A DNA stretch of 64,000 nucleotides from CAYXDO01 sp964463485 (GCA_964463485.1 CAYXDO010000002.1:1-64000), one strand, 5' to 3'. Positions 35,875 through 44,443 are shown, counted from the first letter of the stretch. Numbers and translations are program-made. Notes: generated by a model from the letters alone, not told the origin.

Positions 35875-38096
35875 GCGAGGTCGCTCTGAAGAGTCAGCTC
35901 TCTCGGGCGCTGCGCGACGTCGTTGAAGTGGGCCATCGGACCGGTCAGTTGCCGGAGCTCGAGGCGTCCGAGAAGAAGGCCTTGGCAGACGAGGTCGTCG
36001 ATGCGTTCGACAAGGGCGACGTGTCGGCTGGTTTGGCGCGTCTGAACGCGTATGCGGGGACCGGTCGGGCTCAGAAGATGTTGGAGCGGCTCGTCGACTC
36101 GGCGCTTCAGACGTCCGGCATCGACCTCGCCGAAGCCACCAAGGGCTGGGGCGCGGCGTTCGGGGCCGCGCTTTCGCGAGCCCAGGCGCCGGAGGAAGCG
36201 CCGGTTCGAATCAACCCGGTGCGCGACCTCTTTCGTGGGGTCTCCGTCGCCTTCGATTCGAACGTCGAGCGCAGTCTGCGCCGCGCGAGCCTCGAGCGCG
36301 CATCCCTGACGACTTCCCTGGAGGACGCGCGAAAATCAGCGGACCCGGTCAAGGCGCTCCGTGAGCTCGAAGAGGCGCTCGGACCCAACCCATCCGATCT
36401 GGCACTCATGAGTCTGCTCGATGGGTACCTGAGTCGAGAGAGTTGGGAAGACATCGTGCGAACGTTCGAGTCGGCGCCCGAGGCCTTTCGAAATTATCCG
36501 ATTCCGCAGCGCCGTTACGCGTTGGCGCTCTCGATGACCGGCAAGGAGGCCGCGGCGCGGACCGTGCTCAACCGGTTGGTGCGCAACGACGACGCTGACT
36601 CCGCGACCTTCGGCCTCCTCGGCCGCCTCCAGAAGCTCCAGTCGGATCGACTGCTCGCGGCGGGTGACGTCCAAGGCGCGGCCAAGGCGCGGGACCGAGC
36701 GATCGAGGCGTACCGAGAAGGGTACGAGATCGACCGCACCGAAATCTACCCGGGCATCAACGTGCCGGTGTTGCTCACTGAAAAGGGGGATACGGCTTCC
36801 CTGTCGGAGTCCAAGCGAATGGCCGAGCTCATGCTCGCCAACGCCAAACGTCGCGCCAGCACGGGCGAGGACAATTACTGGGACGCCGCCGCTTGCGCGG
36901 AGATGTGTTTCCTCTTGGGGCGCGACGACGAGGCCAAGACCTGGGTCGCCGCCGCCGCTGCCTGGCCCTCGGAGCCTTGGGAGCGTAAGAGCACCGTGCG
37001 TGACCTCGATCGCCAGATCGCCACGCGCAAGGCGCGGAGCCAGGACATCGGACCGCTCGAGGCCGCCCGCACCGAGCTATCCAAGCCCCATGCGCTCGGT
37101 CCAGGCACCGAGACTCAGCAGCAGGCCATCTTCAAGGACCCCAAGCTCTCGAGGGTCGTCGCGAGCACGTATCGGTTCGAAGCGAGCGCTCCCAAATGGC
37201 TGTCCGGCAACTATGACTTCGACGGAATCGCTCACGACGTGCGAATGACTCGACCCGACCTCGTCTATTTTTCGCGAATCCTCGCGGAGCACGAGATCGA
37301 CCACGAGACCGACGTGCTCGCCGCGTCTTCGGCCATCGACCATCTGATTCGGCAGCGCTTCGGCACCAAGGCGATGGAAGATTCGCAGAGCGCCGAGCAC
37401 AAGGTCTACGATCAGCGGATGCCGAACCTCGCTCGGATCATGGGTGCGACCCGAAAGGACTCCCAGACCAACGTCGCGTCGGACTGGATCGATGGTCTTG
37501 GGGACTGCCGTCAGCACGCGCCCGCCAAGATGCTGCTGTTCGAGGCCTGGAAGAACATTCAAAACAAGGAGCTCCTTCGGCAGCTCGACGTGGCCACCTC
37601 GGCAGGTGACGACCCCAAGGCTCAAGTCATTCGCAACAAGATCGAACGCCTCAACGCCTATGAGATGAGGATTCTCGACGCCCAGATCTTGGATAGTAGC
37701 TCCGGGAAGTTGATCGAGCTTCACACCCTCACCGTGCTCGTGGAGCGGCGTGCCGAGAAGCTCGGCCAGCGTATGGACGAGCTCAAGAGTGTGCACTTAG
37801 CCGACGCGTTCTATCAGGACCGATTCCCCCTCGGATATGGAGAGTTGGACATCGCGACCAGTGACTCAGGCGTGCGTTATTCGGTACGAACCGCGCTCCC
37901 CGATGGTCGAAAAATCGTGCTCGAGCCCGCGCCTTATAGCTTCGATCGCGCGGTGCGCTCCGTCGACTACGGTCAGCTCAAGTTCCGCGGGGTCGAAGTC
38001 GCGTCGCCGGGATGGGAGCGTGACATCCCCGTCGCGGGTGTCGATCTCTCCGCGCTCCATGCCTACGCGGACAAGACGTCGAAGAAGCCCGCTTGA
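35871..38096 (+). CDS. Large protein with TRAFs-binding-like (DUF4071) repeat domain and C-terminal Cys/His centre
   Basis: It is 741 residues long and has no signal peptide. Residues 130-390 form helical repeats; AYREGYEIDRTEIYPGINV (about 282-297) is typical of the TRAFs-binding/DUF4071 domain found in prokaryotic conflict-type signalling proteins. A middle part includes the literal HExxH string HEIDH (474-478), without zincin context. The C-terminal third has GDCRQHAPAKM (Cys546, His549) and LIELHTLTV (His618), a spacing that suggests a transglutaminase- or papain-like centre. ATG 35871 is used because it overlaps the upstream stop (ATGA). The domain mix suggests a signalling or effector protein, which is inference. 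Confidence 0.65.
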   Translation: MSEVALKSQLSRALRDVVEVGHRTGQLPELEASEKKALADEVVDAFDKGDVSAGLARLNAYAGTGRAQKMLERLVDSALQTSGIDLAEATKGWGAAFGAALSRAQAPEEAPVRINPVRDLFRGVSVAFDSNVERSLRRASLERASLTTSLEDARKSADPVKALRELEEALGPNPSDLALMSLLDGYLSRESWEDIVRTFESAPEAFRNYPIPQRRYALALSMTGKEAAARTVLNRLVRNDDADSATFGLLGRLQKLQSDRLLAAGDVQGAAKARDRAIEAYREGYEIDRTEIYPGINVPVLLTEKGDTASLSESKRMAELMLANAKRRASTGEDNYWDAAACAEMCFLLGRDDEAKTWVAAAAAWPSEPWERKSTVRDLDRQIATRKARSQDIGPLEAARTELSKPHALGPGTETQQQAIFKDPKLSRVVASTYRFEASAPKWLSGNYDFDGIAHDVRMTRPDLVYFSRILAEHEIDHETDVLAASSAIDHLIRQRFGTKAMEDSQSAEHKVYDQRMPNLARIMGATRKDSQTNVASDWIDGLGDCRQHAPAKMLLFEAWKNIQNKELLRQLDVATSAGDDPKAQVIRNKIERLNAYEMRILDAQILDSSSGKLIELHTLTVLVERRAEKLGQRMDELKSVHLADAFYQDRFPLGYGELDIATSDSGVRYSVRTALPDGRKIVLEPAPYSFDRAVRSVDYGQLKFRGVEVASPGWERDIPVAGVDLSALHAYADKTSKKPA

Positions 38097-38133
38097 ATAC
38101 GGCTCAGCTCGCCGGCGTCTCGTCCACGACTCG

Positions 38134-38300
38134 GTACACGTCCCCAGAAGCTCGTGACCATGCTGAAACCACAGAGGACGCGGAGAGAAGACACAGAGGA
38201 CACAAAGAAGTGCTCCATCACCTGTGTGCTCTGTGGGCTTCGGCTCTGTGCTCTCTGTGGCTTCTCCCGTGGTCACGGATTTGCGGGGGCCTGTACTCAG
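38134..38300 (+). repeat. Dispersed palindromic repeat, copy 3
   Basis: This 167-bp copy begins GTACACGTCCCCAGAAG and ends GGGGGCCTGTACTCA. Compared with copy 1 it carries about 50 extra central bases (AACCACAGAGGACGCGGAG and AGACACAGAGGACACAAAG). It reads open into the following gene from an ATG at 38224, but that leader is repeat sequence, not a conserved N-terminus. Confidence 0.85.
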
Positions 38301-38310
38301 TGAGCTCAAA

Positions 38311-40230
38311 GTGACGAAAGAGGACGAATTCGACATCGAGCCCCCTGTCGCGGTGAAGATCGCCCGCGTCGTCTGGCGTTTCATCGTGGACTTCGTGTCT
38401 GTCGGGACCGCCTTGTTCGGCGCGTGGATTGCTTCGTCGATCGCCGCCTACTTGAACGGGCCGATTTGGCTGGTGGCGATTGCGGGAGCGCTGTTTGGGC
38501 TGGTCTTGCCCCTGCTGCTCGAAGTCTGGCATCGCCTCGACCGCGAGCGTTACGGCGAGACGGACGAGGACCATCCCTGGGTCGGGCATCGCATCCTGAG
38601 AAATGCGTTGCTCGTGAATGTCGCATTCATCGTCGGGCTTCTGTTCTTGTATGCCCGCGGGGCCTACAACGCGGTGACGACGCGCGGCGACTGGATCATC
38701 GAGTCGTCGGCGTCCGAGCTCGCCGGGTGGGCGCGCGCTCGATTGTTCGCGCTGGTGGACAAGGCTGACTCTCTCTTCGACCGAAGCGACGACCCATACG
38801 CAGGGTTCGATGACTCGTATAAGTTCGAGCCCCTCTACGTGGGGTGGCGAGAGGAGCCGCTCCCGGCCCGAGAGGGTCCGAGGCCTGAACCTCCGACGAA
38901 GCCGACAAAGAGAGAGAGTCCGTCGACCAAGGCGACCGAAAAACCAGCCAAGCCTGCCAAGGAGTCGCCTCCTCCGAAGATTTCTCGACCTCCGTCGGAG
39001 TCACCCACGCCCAAAATCCCCGACAAACCCACGCCCTCGAGGCTCCCGGAGCGACCCACCCTCGATCAACCCGCGGAGCATCGCCGCGAAAGGCCGGCTC
39101 GCGAACCTACTCGCGAGTCCGAGGAGCCAATCCCGGAGCGCAAGAAGCCGCCCGAGTCTCCCAAGACCGAATTCCCGACCGTACCCACCGATCGAGAGCA
39201 ACCCGAGGAAGTCGGTGTGGACGAAGACGGGGTCCCGCTGATCAAAATTCACGGCGACGAGGAGCCGACGATTCGCCAACGAGAGACGCCTTCGAAAGCT
39301 CAGCCGACCAAGCCTGCGGCGCCCCCGCCGCCGGTCACGCCCCTCCCTAGGCCGCGAGCCTACGTCCGGTGGCTGGCCGACGCGCGTCCGAGCCCCCTCG
39401 TCAGCTCCATGCCTCCTGAGGCCAAGGCCTCCTATGAGACGGTCGCGGCGTTCATCGCGGAGAACGAGAACGACCCTTTCGAGCGTGTGAAAGCCATTCA
39501 TGACTTCGTGGCCACGACGACGCGGTACATCGTCACCGACGATCTCGACTCACTGCCAGCAAGTGATCCCGACGCCGTATTTCGCGACAAGGCGGCGGTC
39601 TGCGCGGGGTACGCGCGACTCTTTCAAGCCATGATCGAGGCAGTAGGCGGTCGGGCAGTCTACATCTCCGGGGACGCGAGGTTCAGCGACGGGAGCGTGC
39701 CCGGCACGTCGCATGCGTGGAATGCCGTCGAAATTCTGGGTCAGTGGTACCTGGTGGACGTGACCTGGGACGCCGGCCACGTCGATGGAGGTCGCTTCAT
39801 CGAGAGTTACCGAACGGATCACCTCTTGGCCCCGCCGGACATTTTCGGGATGACTCACTTTCCGAGGGACGCGCGCTGGCAACTCGTCGAGGAGCCCCTC
39901 TCGCGAGGTGAATTCATGCGCCAGCCGCTCTTGCTGCCGCGGTTCTTTGCGTATGGCTTCGACCTCGTAGAGCCCTCCAGAAGTCAGACCACCGTCGAGG
40001 GATCCGTGCGAGTCGTCATCGACAACCCAAAGGGGCACTCGGTCCTGGTCGCGTTCCAAGCTCAGCCGCGGGCAGAGCAGACGCGTTGTACGCAGAATGA
40101 CGAGCCCAAGCGATCGATCGCCCACTGCTATTTCCCGGGAGCCGGAACCTACCCGGTATCTGCTTTTGCCGCTTACCGGGGGCAGTCTCGGCACGAGCAA
40201 GTCGCCCGGTTCGAGATTCAGAGCCGCTGA
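38311..40230 (+). CDS. Membrane protein with transglutaminase-like peptidase domain
   Basis: It has 639 residues from GTG 38311; an upstream ATG at 38224 would only add translated repeat DNA. Three membrane helices lie within about residues 15-140. A Pro/Glu/Lys-rich linker (about 175-370) leads to a transglutaminase-core domain: Cys431 in AVCAGYA, His468 in TSHAWN and Asp483 in LVDVTWD form the triad. The final 120 residues are beta-rich. Such domains cleave or cross-link peptides. The gene is bracketed by two same-orientation copies of the dispersed palindrome (38134-38300 and 40238-40270). Confidence 0.75.
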   Translation: MTKEDEFDIEPPVAVKIARVVWRFIVDFVSVGTALFGAWIASSIAAYLNGPIWLVAIAGALFGLVLPLLLEVWHRLDRERYGETDEDHPWVGHRILRNALLVNVAFIVGLLFLYARGAYNAVTTRGDWIIESSASELAGWARARLFALVDKADSLFDRSDDPYAGFDDSYKFEPLYVGWREEPLPAREGPRPEPPTKPTKRESPSTKATEKPAKPAKESPPPKISRPPSESPTPKIPDKPTPSRLPERPTLDQPAEHRRERPAREPTRESEEPIPERKKPPESPKTEFPTVPTDREQPEEVGVDEDGVPLIKIHGDEEPTIRQRETPSKAQPTKPAAPPPPVTPLPRPRAYVRWLADARPSPLVSSMPPEAKASYETVAAFIAENENDPFERVKAIHDFVATTTRYIVTDDLDSLPASDPDAVFRDKAAVCAGYARLFQAMIEAVGGRAVYISGDARFSDGSVPGTSHAWNAVEILGQWYLVDVTWDAGHVDGGRFIESYRTDHLLAPPDIFGMTHFPRDARWQLVEEPLSRGEFMRQPLLLPRFFAYGFDLVEPSRSQTTVEGSVRVVIDNPKGHSVLVAFQAQPRAEQTRCTQNDEPKRSIAHCYFPGAGTYPVSAFAAYRGQSRHEQVARFEIQSR

Positions 40231-40237
40231 GACGAGG

Positions 40238-40270
40238 CGTGGTCACGAACTTGGGGGGGTCGTACTCACT
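40238..40270 (+). repeat. Dispersed palindromic repeat, partial copy 4
   Basis: Only the right end is present: CGTGGTCACGAACTTGGG then GGGGTCGTACTCA. It aligns with the last 33 bases of copy 3 with few differences and lies seven bases after the stop of the transglutaminase gene. Confidence 0.65.
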
Positions 40271-40349
40271 TTGGTGACCCGCATCCTGACGAGGCTCGGC
40301 GCAAAGTTGCGAGCCCGAGGCGCCGCGAGCGCGTCTAGGCTACGACACG

Positions 40350-40449
40350 NNNNNNNNNNNNNNNNNNNNNNNNNNNNNNNNNNNNNNNNNNNNNNNNNNN
40401 NNNNNNNNNNNNNNNNNNNNNNNNNNNNNNNNNNNNNNNNNNNNNNNNN
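40350..40449. other. Scaffold gap (100 N)
   Basis: Exactly 100 undetermined bases, the usual placeholder for a gap of unknown size. The right edge abuts an 8-bp tandem repeat, which probably caused the assembly break. Confidence 0.98.
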
Positions 40450-40512
40450 AACCAGGGAACCAGGGAACCAGGGAACCAGGGAACCAGGGAACCAGGGAAC
40501 CAGGGAACCAGG
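40450..40512. repeat. 8-bp tandem repeat AACCAGGG at the gap edge
   Basis: Nearly eight perfect copies of AACCAGGG run from the end of the gap to 40512. True copy number is unknown because the array enters the gap. Confidence 0.95.
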
Positions 40513-40557
40513 TTACGGGCCTGGCGGACGGCAGGATCGGATGCTAACTTCGGAAGC

Positions 40558-41673
40558 GTGTCGTCGCTGGAAATGATCGCCCGGGCGTTGACAAAGGCCC
40601 GGGCGGCACGGCCGCTCGACGAGTTGAGCGAGGCGGCCGACGTCAGCCGTCAAACGATCGCCCTCGCCGAGGCTGGACGACCGGCCTTGACCACGGCGCA
40701 ACTCGCTCGCCTTGCCGACGCTCTGCACGTGGACGTAGCTGCGCTCTACCGGGGCGAAGTGGTTCGTCGAGAGTCCCCGAGCATCTTCTTCCGGCATCAA
40801 AGCTATCACGATTTTTCGGCTGCAGACCTTCCGGTACTCGATCGTGCTCTCGAGCAGGGCCGCGCGCTGAGATACTTGTCCGATCGGCTCGCTCAACCTG
40901 CGCCTCCCGTGTTCGAACACCGCAAGGTGGGGCGGTTGCGCGGCAAGCGTGCCGCCGCTCAGGGCTATGCGCTCGCCCGAAGGGTCCGAGTCGAGATGGG
41001 GATGCCCACCGCGTGTGCTCTCGACCTTGTTCGTTTGCTAGAGGAGGTCTTCCGCGTCGCGGTCGTTCACGAGACGCTGAGCTCGGCCCGCGTCGTGGCT
41101 TCGAGCGTTCGGGTCCCCGAGGGAGCCGCCATCGTGCTGAACGCATTGGACTCGGTCCGGCTGCGCAACCCGGTCGTGGGATCCGTGCACCTTGCTCACG
41201 AGCTCTGCCATGTGCTCTTCGACCCATCGGAGGGCGGATTGAACTTCGTCTACGATCTGGATGATGATTCCGATGCGAGCGGGCTCGAGCAGCGCGCTCG
41301 CGGTTTCGCAGCGGAGTTCTTGCTCCCCTGGCAGGGGTTGTTCCAGATGGAAGGCGAACCGCAAGGCCTCGTGTCGAGGCAGGCGGCCGAGAGTCTGATT
41401 CGCCGAGTGCGAAGCCACTTCGGAACTCCCCAGACGATCACGACGAACCATCTCGTCAACCATGGTTACATCCACCCGAGCATGCGCGAGGCTTTGGCGG
41501 ATATGAGTCCAGAAGTCGTAGGCGACTTCGCACCGGCGCTTCCGCCCGTTGGCGAGCCCAGTGCCGAGCTCAGGCGTTTGGTCCAGGCTGCACACGAGTG
41601 CTCTCTCATTTCCGATGGGGAGTCTCGAACCGCTCTCGGTATCGACATTCTCGAGCCGCTGCCTTGGAGCTGA
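40558..41673 (+). CDS. XRE-type regulator with ImmA/IrrE metallopeptidase domain
   Basis: A 371-residue protein. The N-terminal 70 residues form an XRE helix-turn-helix (LDELSEAADVSRQTIALAEAG). Residues 150-300 are an ImmA/IrrE (COG2856) domain with LAHELCHVLFD (HExxH) and a downstream Glu in RGFAAEFLLP, the zinc ligands. Such proteins are antitoxin or immunity regulators that can cleave a repressor. The start is GTG 40558. The PIN-like gene starts six bases after the stop, so they form one operon. It may regulate or neutralise the PIN protein. Confidence 0.8.
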   Translation: MSSLEMIARALTKARAARPLDELSEAADVSRQTIALAEAGRPALTTAQLARLADALHVDVAALYRGEVVRRESPSIFFRHQSYHDFSAADLPVLDRALEQGRALRYLSDRLAQPAPPVFEHRKVGRLRGKRAAAQGYALARRVRVEMGMPTACALDLVRLLEEVFRVAVVHETLSSARVVASSVRVPEGAAIVLNALDSVRLRNPVVGSVHLAHELCHVLFDPSEGGLNFVYDLDDDSDASGLEQRARGFAAEFLLPWQGLFQMEGEPQGLVSRQAAESLIRRVRSHFGTPQTITTNHLVNHGYIHPSMREALADMSPEVVGDFAPALPPVGEPSAELRRLVQAAHECSLISDGESRTALGIDILEPLPWS

Positions 41674-41679
41674 GCTGAA

Positions 41680-42216
41680 GTGAGCGGCGGCTACCTGCTC
41701 GACGCCAACGTGCTTTCGTATTTCCTTGCCTTTGGCCACGAGGAGCTTCTGCTGGGCGACCTCGCGAAAGTCGCAAGGATCGTCATCGTGGAAGAGGTTC
41801 GGGACGAGGTCGTGAGACACCCCAGGTATGGCGCTGCTTTTGCCGAGCGGCTTCCGCGATCTCCGCTTGAAGTCGAGGGACTCGCGCTTGGCTCCAGCGA
41901 AGCCGGTCTTTACGCGCAGCTTCATCCCGATCCGAGCCGCTCCAAGGATAAAGGCGAACATGCCGCGATCGCGTGGGCTGCCCATCACGCCGACTTGGTC
42001 TTCGTAGCCAATGACAAGAACGCCATGTGGCTGGCCCTTGCAGAGCTGCATCTGCCAGGGGGGAGGCTGATCGGTGTCCGCGTCTTCATTCGTCGCATGA
42101 GCGAGCTGTTCGGAGCTTTCTCGCGTGCCGCCGCCGTGGATATCGCGAGGGCCAGCAGGGGAAAGGAACCCACTTGGTGGGCAGCTTGGCTCGCGACTCT
42201 GCCACCTACCCATTGA
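41680..42216 (+). CDS. PIN-domain-like protein, partner of the XRE-ImmA protein
   Basis: It is a 178-residue protein with a PIN-like acidic set: LLDANVLSYFL at the N-terminus, DKGEHAAIAWA around residue 90, and FVANDKNA. These fit the D...E...D...D pattern of a Mg2+-dependent ribonuclease. The order (regulator-metallopeptidase first, PIN second, six-base gap) fits a predicted toxin-antitoxin pair of the Xre-COG2856/PIN kind. The start is GTG 41680. Toxicity is not shown by sequence. Confidence 0.7.
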   Translation: MSGGYLLDANVLSYFLAFGHEELLLGDLAKVARIVIVEEVRDEVVRHPRYGAAFAERLPRSPLEVEGLALGSSEAGLYAQLHPDPSRSKDKGEHAAIAWAAHHADLVFVANDKNAMWLALAELHLPGGRLIGVRVFIRRMSELFGAFSRAAAVDIARASRGKEPTWWAAWLATLPPTH

Positions 42217-42613
42217 TTTCCTGCTCCGAGCCTCCCCGTCCGTCTCCGGGAGCGGGTCCGAGCCGAGCTCTTCTTCGTCGAGCTCGAGTACGAGCTGCCG
42301 ACACTCGTCCTGCGCAGCAAGGCGACAGACTTGCGGATACTCGTCCGCGCCGACTTCGTACTCGCTCGAGCGGACTCGGGTCCTGCGCTACACCGACGTC
42401 GAAGTGGGTACACCGACGTCGAAGTGAGTAGACTGGCCGCGAACCTACGGGGCGCTGCACTCGAACCTTCGTCGGTTCGTCGGGCTCGAGGCTATCTCTC
42501 GCGAGTGAATCGCGGTATGTTGCCGTGTGTCTTCTCTCATTTGCCGCTCTCGACGCTGTCGGTCCGGTGACCCTTCCGCGGAGGGGTCCGCGGAAGGGTC
42601 AGCGGGCAAGCGA
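42217..42613. other. Intergenic stretch with a 20-bp tandem duplication
   Basis: 397 bases follow the PIN gene. The same frame stays open past its stop to about 42570, but without a start or recognisable family; high GC alone can explain this. At 42389-42428 a 20-bp unit (TACACCGACGTCGAAGTGGG) is repeated with one change. A strong inverted repeat lies at 42568-42601 (separate entry). Confidence 0.5.
42568..42601. promoter_or_regulatory. Perfect 15-bp inverted repeat just upstream of a lipoprotein start
   Basis: TGACCCTTCCGCGGA, a GGGG loop and TCCGCGGAAGGGTCA form a perfect stem. It ends 12 bases before the GTG start at 42614, so in RNA it would sit over the ribosome-binding region. In DNA it could be an operator. 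No T-tract follows, which argues against a terminator. Confidence 0.6.
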
Positions 42614-43837
42614 GTGACGAAGACGTGGCCTCTCGCGCTCGTCCTGGCGGTTGTCGTGACGGCGTGCAGCTCCGGCGAGCAGCCACCGCTCCCTTCCGGC
42701 GAGGATGCTCGCGAAGACTCGGGTGGCGCGCTCGACGGCGGCTTCTCGGACGGTCCGAGTGACGCCGCGAGCGATGACTCGAGCGTCGGCCTCGATGCGT
42801 TCGAAACCGACGCTGCACGTGACGCGTCCGATGCCTCGACGGTCGATCGCGACGTGGCGATCGACGTCGATTTAGGTACGCCCGACGGGGGCGCGCCGAT
42901 GACGGCTTTCGAGCCGGGCGTCTTCGTCTCAGTCCCCGAGGGACGCGTGGAGATCGGAGCTACGTTCGGGAGCGTGAAGGCGGCGATCGGCAACCCGACC
43001 CGCATGAGCGCGATGACGGGCTCGGTGACGCCGCGAAGTTATGAGTGGGAGCTCGCCTCGGGACCTCGGTTGGTCGTTTGGTTCGCGGATTCGGATTTAT
43101 CGCAGGGAGTCGTGGGTGAGTCCGACAAAGTCCTCTGGATCGCCGCGGAGCGCGGATTCGCCGGTCGATCCTCCGAGGGAGTCGGGATCGGTTCGAGCCG
43201 CGCGGAAGTCCGCGCTGCGTACGGAGCTCCCGGGCGAAGCTCTCCCGTGGCGGACCCACCTGGAGAGATCGACGCGTGGTACACGCGAGGGTTGATCGTT
43301 GCCTACGGGACCGATGAGTTGGCGCGGACGATCACCGTGACCAGGGCTTATCAAGTCGCACCTACCGGGACCGTCGACATCGCCGCAGGGTCGGTGAGCT
43401 TTCCGCCGAGCATTCAGGGCGGCGTGCTGCGCGGGAGTCGACCGAATGATGTCCGGCAGGGCCTCGGCGCGCCCGATGGGGAGGGCAATGTCTCTCCAGG
43501 TGGCGTGCCTCTCGAGCTGTGGAGTTACGCTTTCATCGGCGTCGAGGTGTTCTTCGCGGATTTTCTCGGGATGCAGCGGGTGGCTTTCATCTCTCTCCAC
43601 GCGCCCTTTGACGGTTTGACTGGCAACGGCGTGGGGATCGGTTCGACCCGAGCCGAGCTCGAGAGTCATCTCAGCGACCTAGGCTTCGACGGCGGTCGTC
43701 CGTCTTCGGCGAGTCCCGAGGTGATTTGTTACGTGAAGGATTCGACGCAGCGTGGGTTCGCCGCGACGTACTCGAACGCAAACCCTTCTCTCGTGACGAC
43801 GATGAGTGTGGGATTTCCGCCGCAAGGGTGCCAGTAA
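42614..43837 (+). CDS. Lipoprotein with four internal repeats (SmpA/BamE-like spacing)
   Basis: A 407-residue lipoprotein from GTG 42614 with lipobox VVTAC. An Asp/Ser/Ala-rich linker of about 80 residues precedes four related modules of roughly 70-80 residues. Each has an opening like IGSSRAEVRAAYGAP or GIGSTRAELESHL, followed by an aromatic strand (WYTRGLIVAYG, LWSYAFIGVEVFF). The opening resembles the helix-turn of BamE/SmpA domains, but this is only a resemblance. The start region is covered by a 15-bp inverted repeat, so translation may be controlled. Confidence 0.65.
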   Translation: MTKTWPLALVLAVVVTACSSGEQPPLPSGEDAREDSGGALDGGFSDGPSDAASDDSSVGLDAFETDAARDASDASTVDRDVAIDVDLGTPDGGAPMTAFEPGVFVSVPEGRVEIGATFGSVKAAIGNPTRMSAMTGSVTPRSYEWELASGPRLVVWFADSDLSQGVVGESDKVLWIAAERGFAGRSSEGVGIGSSRAEVRAAYGAPGRSSPVADPPGEIDAWYTRGLIVAYGTDELARTITVTRAYQVAPTGTVDIAAGSVSFPPSIQGGVLRGSRPNDVRQGLGAPDGEGNVSPGGVPLELWSYAFIGVEVFFADFLGMQRVAFISLHAPFDGLTGNGVGIGSTRAELESHLSDLGFDGGRPSSASPEVICYVKDSTQRGFAATYSNANPSLVTTMSVGFPPQGCQ

Positions 43838-43914
43838 CCAAGAGCGGCTCCACGATTGCAGCTTGCCACGTCTTACCACTTCTATTTCCGATCTCGAATC
43901 GCCAGATACGGCGC

Positions 43915-43942
43915 GGCCAACGTGCTCCGGCCAACGTGCTCC
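43915..43942. repeat. 14-bp perfect tandem duplication
   Basis: GGCCAACGTGCTCC occurs twice in a row in the gap before the SCP2-like gene. Confidence 0.9.
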
Positions 43943-43989
43943 GCACGATTTTGGCGTCCCATCGTGGACTCCGCGTAAGATGGAGGCGC

Positions 43990-44397
43990 GTGGATCCTGA
44001 GTTCCAGGCGGCTCGCTTTTTCGAAGCGATCCTGCCGCTCTTGATCGCGGATGCGGGCCCGCGGGCGAGTCAGGTCGACGCGGTCGTTCGCTTCGATCTG
44101 GTGACGGGCGAGTCTTCGCGCAGCTTTTCGGCGGATCTTCGCGAGGGTCGCGCCGACTATGGGGAGGGCCTTCGGGTCGACGCCGACCTGGTGATGACCG
44201 TTGACGAGAACCTGGTGCTGCCGTTGCTGCTGGGGGAGCTCGACGTCGAGCTCGCGATGGAGAGCGGCCTGTTGGCGGTGAGCGGGAACCTCGAGGTGCT
44301 CGAGCGATGGTCGCGTTTGTTCGGCGACTCGTTTCGAGGTCTTGGGACCCTCATCGCGTCCCGCTCGGCTCCTCGTACGTCGCGCGGCGAGCCATGA
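43990..44397 (+). CDS. SCP2-like (sterol carrier-type) small protein
   Basis: It has 135 residues from GTG 43990, supported by GGAGG three bases before it. The core resembles SCP2 lipid-binding domains: VDAVVRFDLVTGESSRSFS, then ADLVMTVDENLVLPLLLGELD, and AVSGNLEVLERW. SCP2 domains form a hydrophobic pocket for lipids. The giant gene follows 46 bases downstream on the same strand and may be in the same operon. Confidence 0.6.
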   Translation: MDPEFQAARFFEAILPLLIADAGPRASQVDAVVRFDLVTGESSRSFSADLREGRADYGEGLRVDADLVMTVDENLVLPLLLGELDVELAMESGLLAVSGNLEVLERWSRLFGDSFRGLGTLIASRSAPRTSRGEP

Positions 44398-44443
44398 TCT
44401 CCGGTGCTTTGGAGCGCCCTTTCGGGTATGAGGAGATCGTGTG

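Noticed and set aside
37290..37304. HEIDH (HExxH) in the 741-aa protein as a zinc peptidase site
   Set aside because: It matches only the bare string; no third ligand or zincin helix context is seen.
38224..38310. Upstream ATG start for the transglutaminase-like gene
   Set aside because: The added 29 residues are translated dispersed-repeat DNA; the same string appears at other repeat copies.
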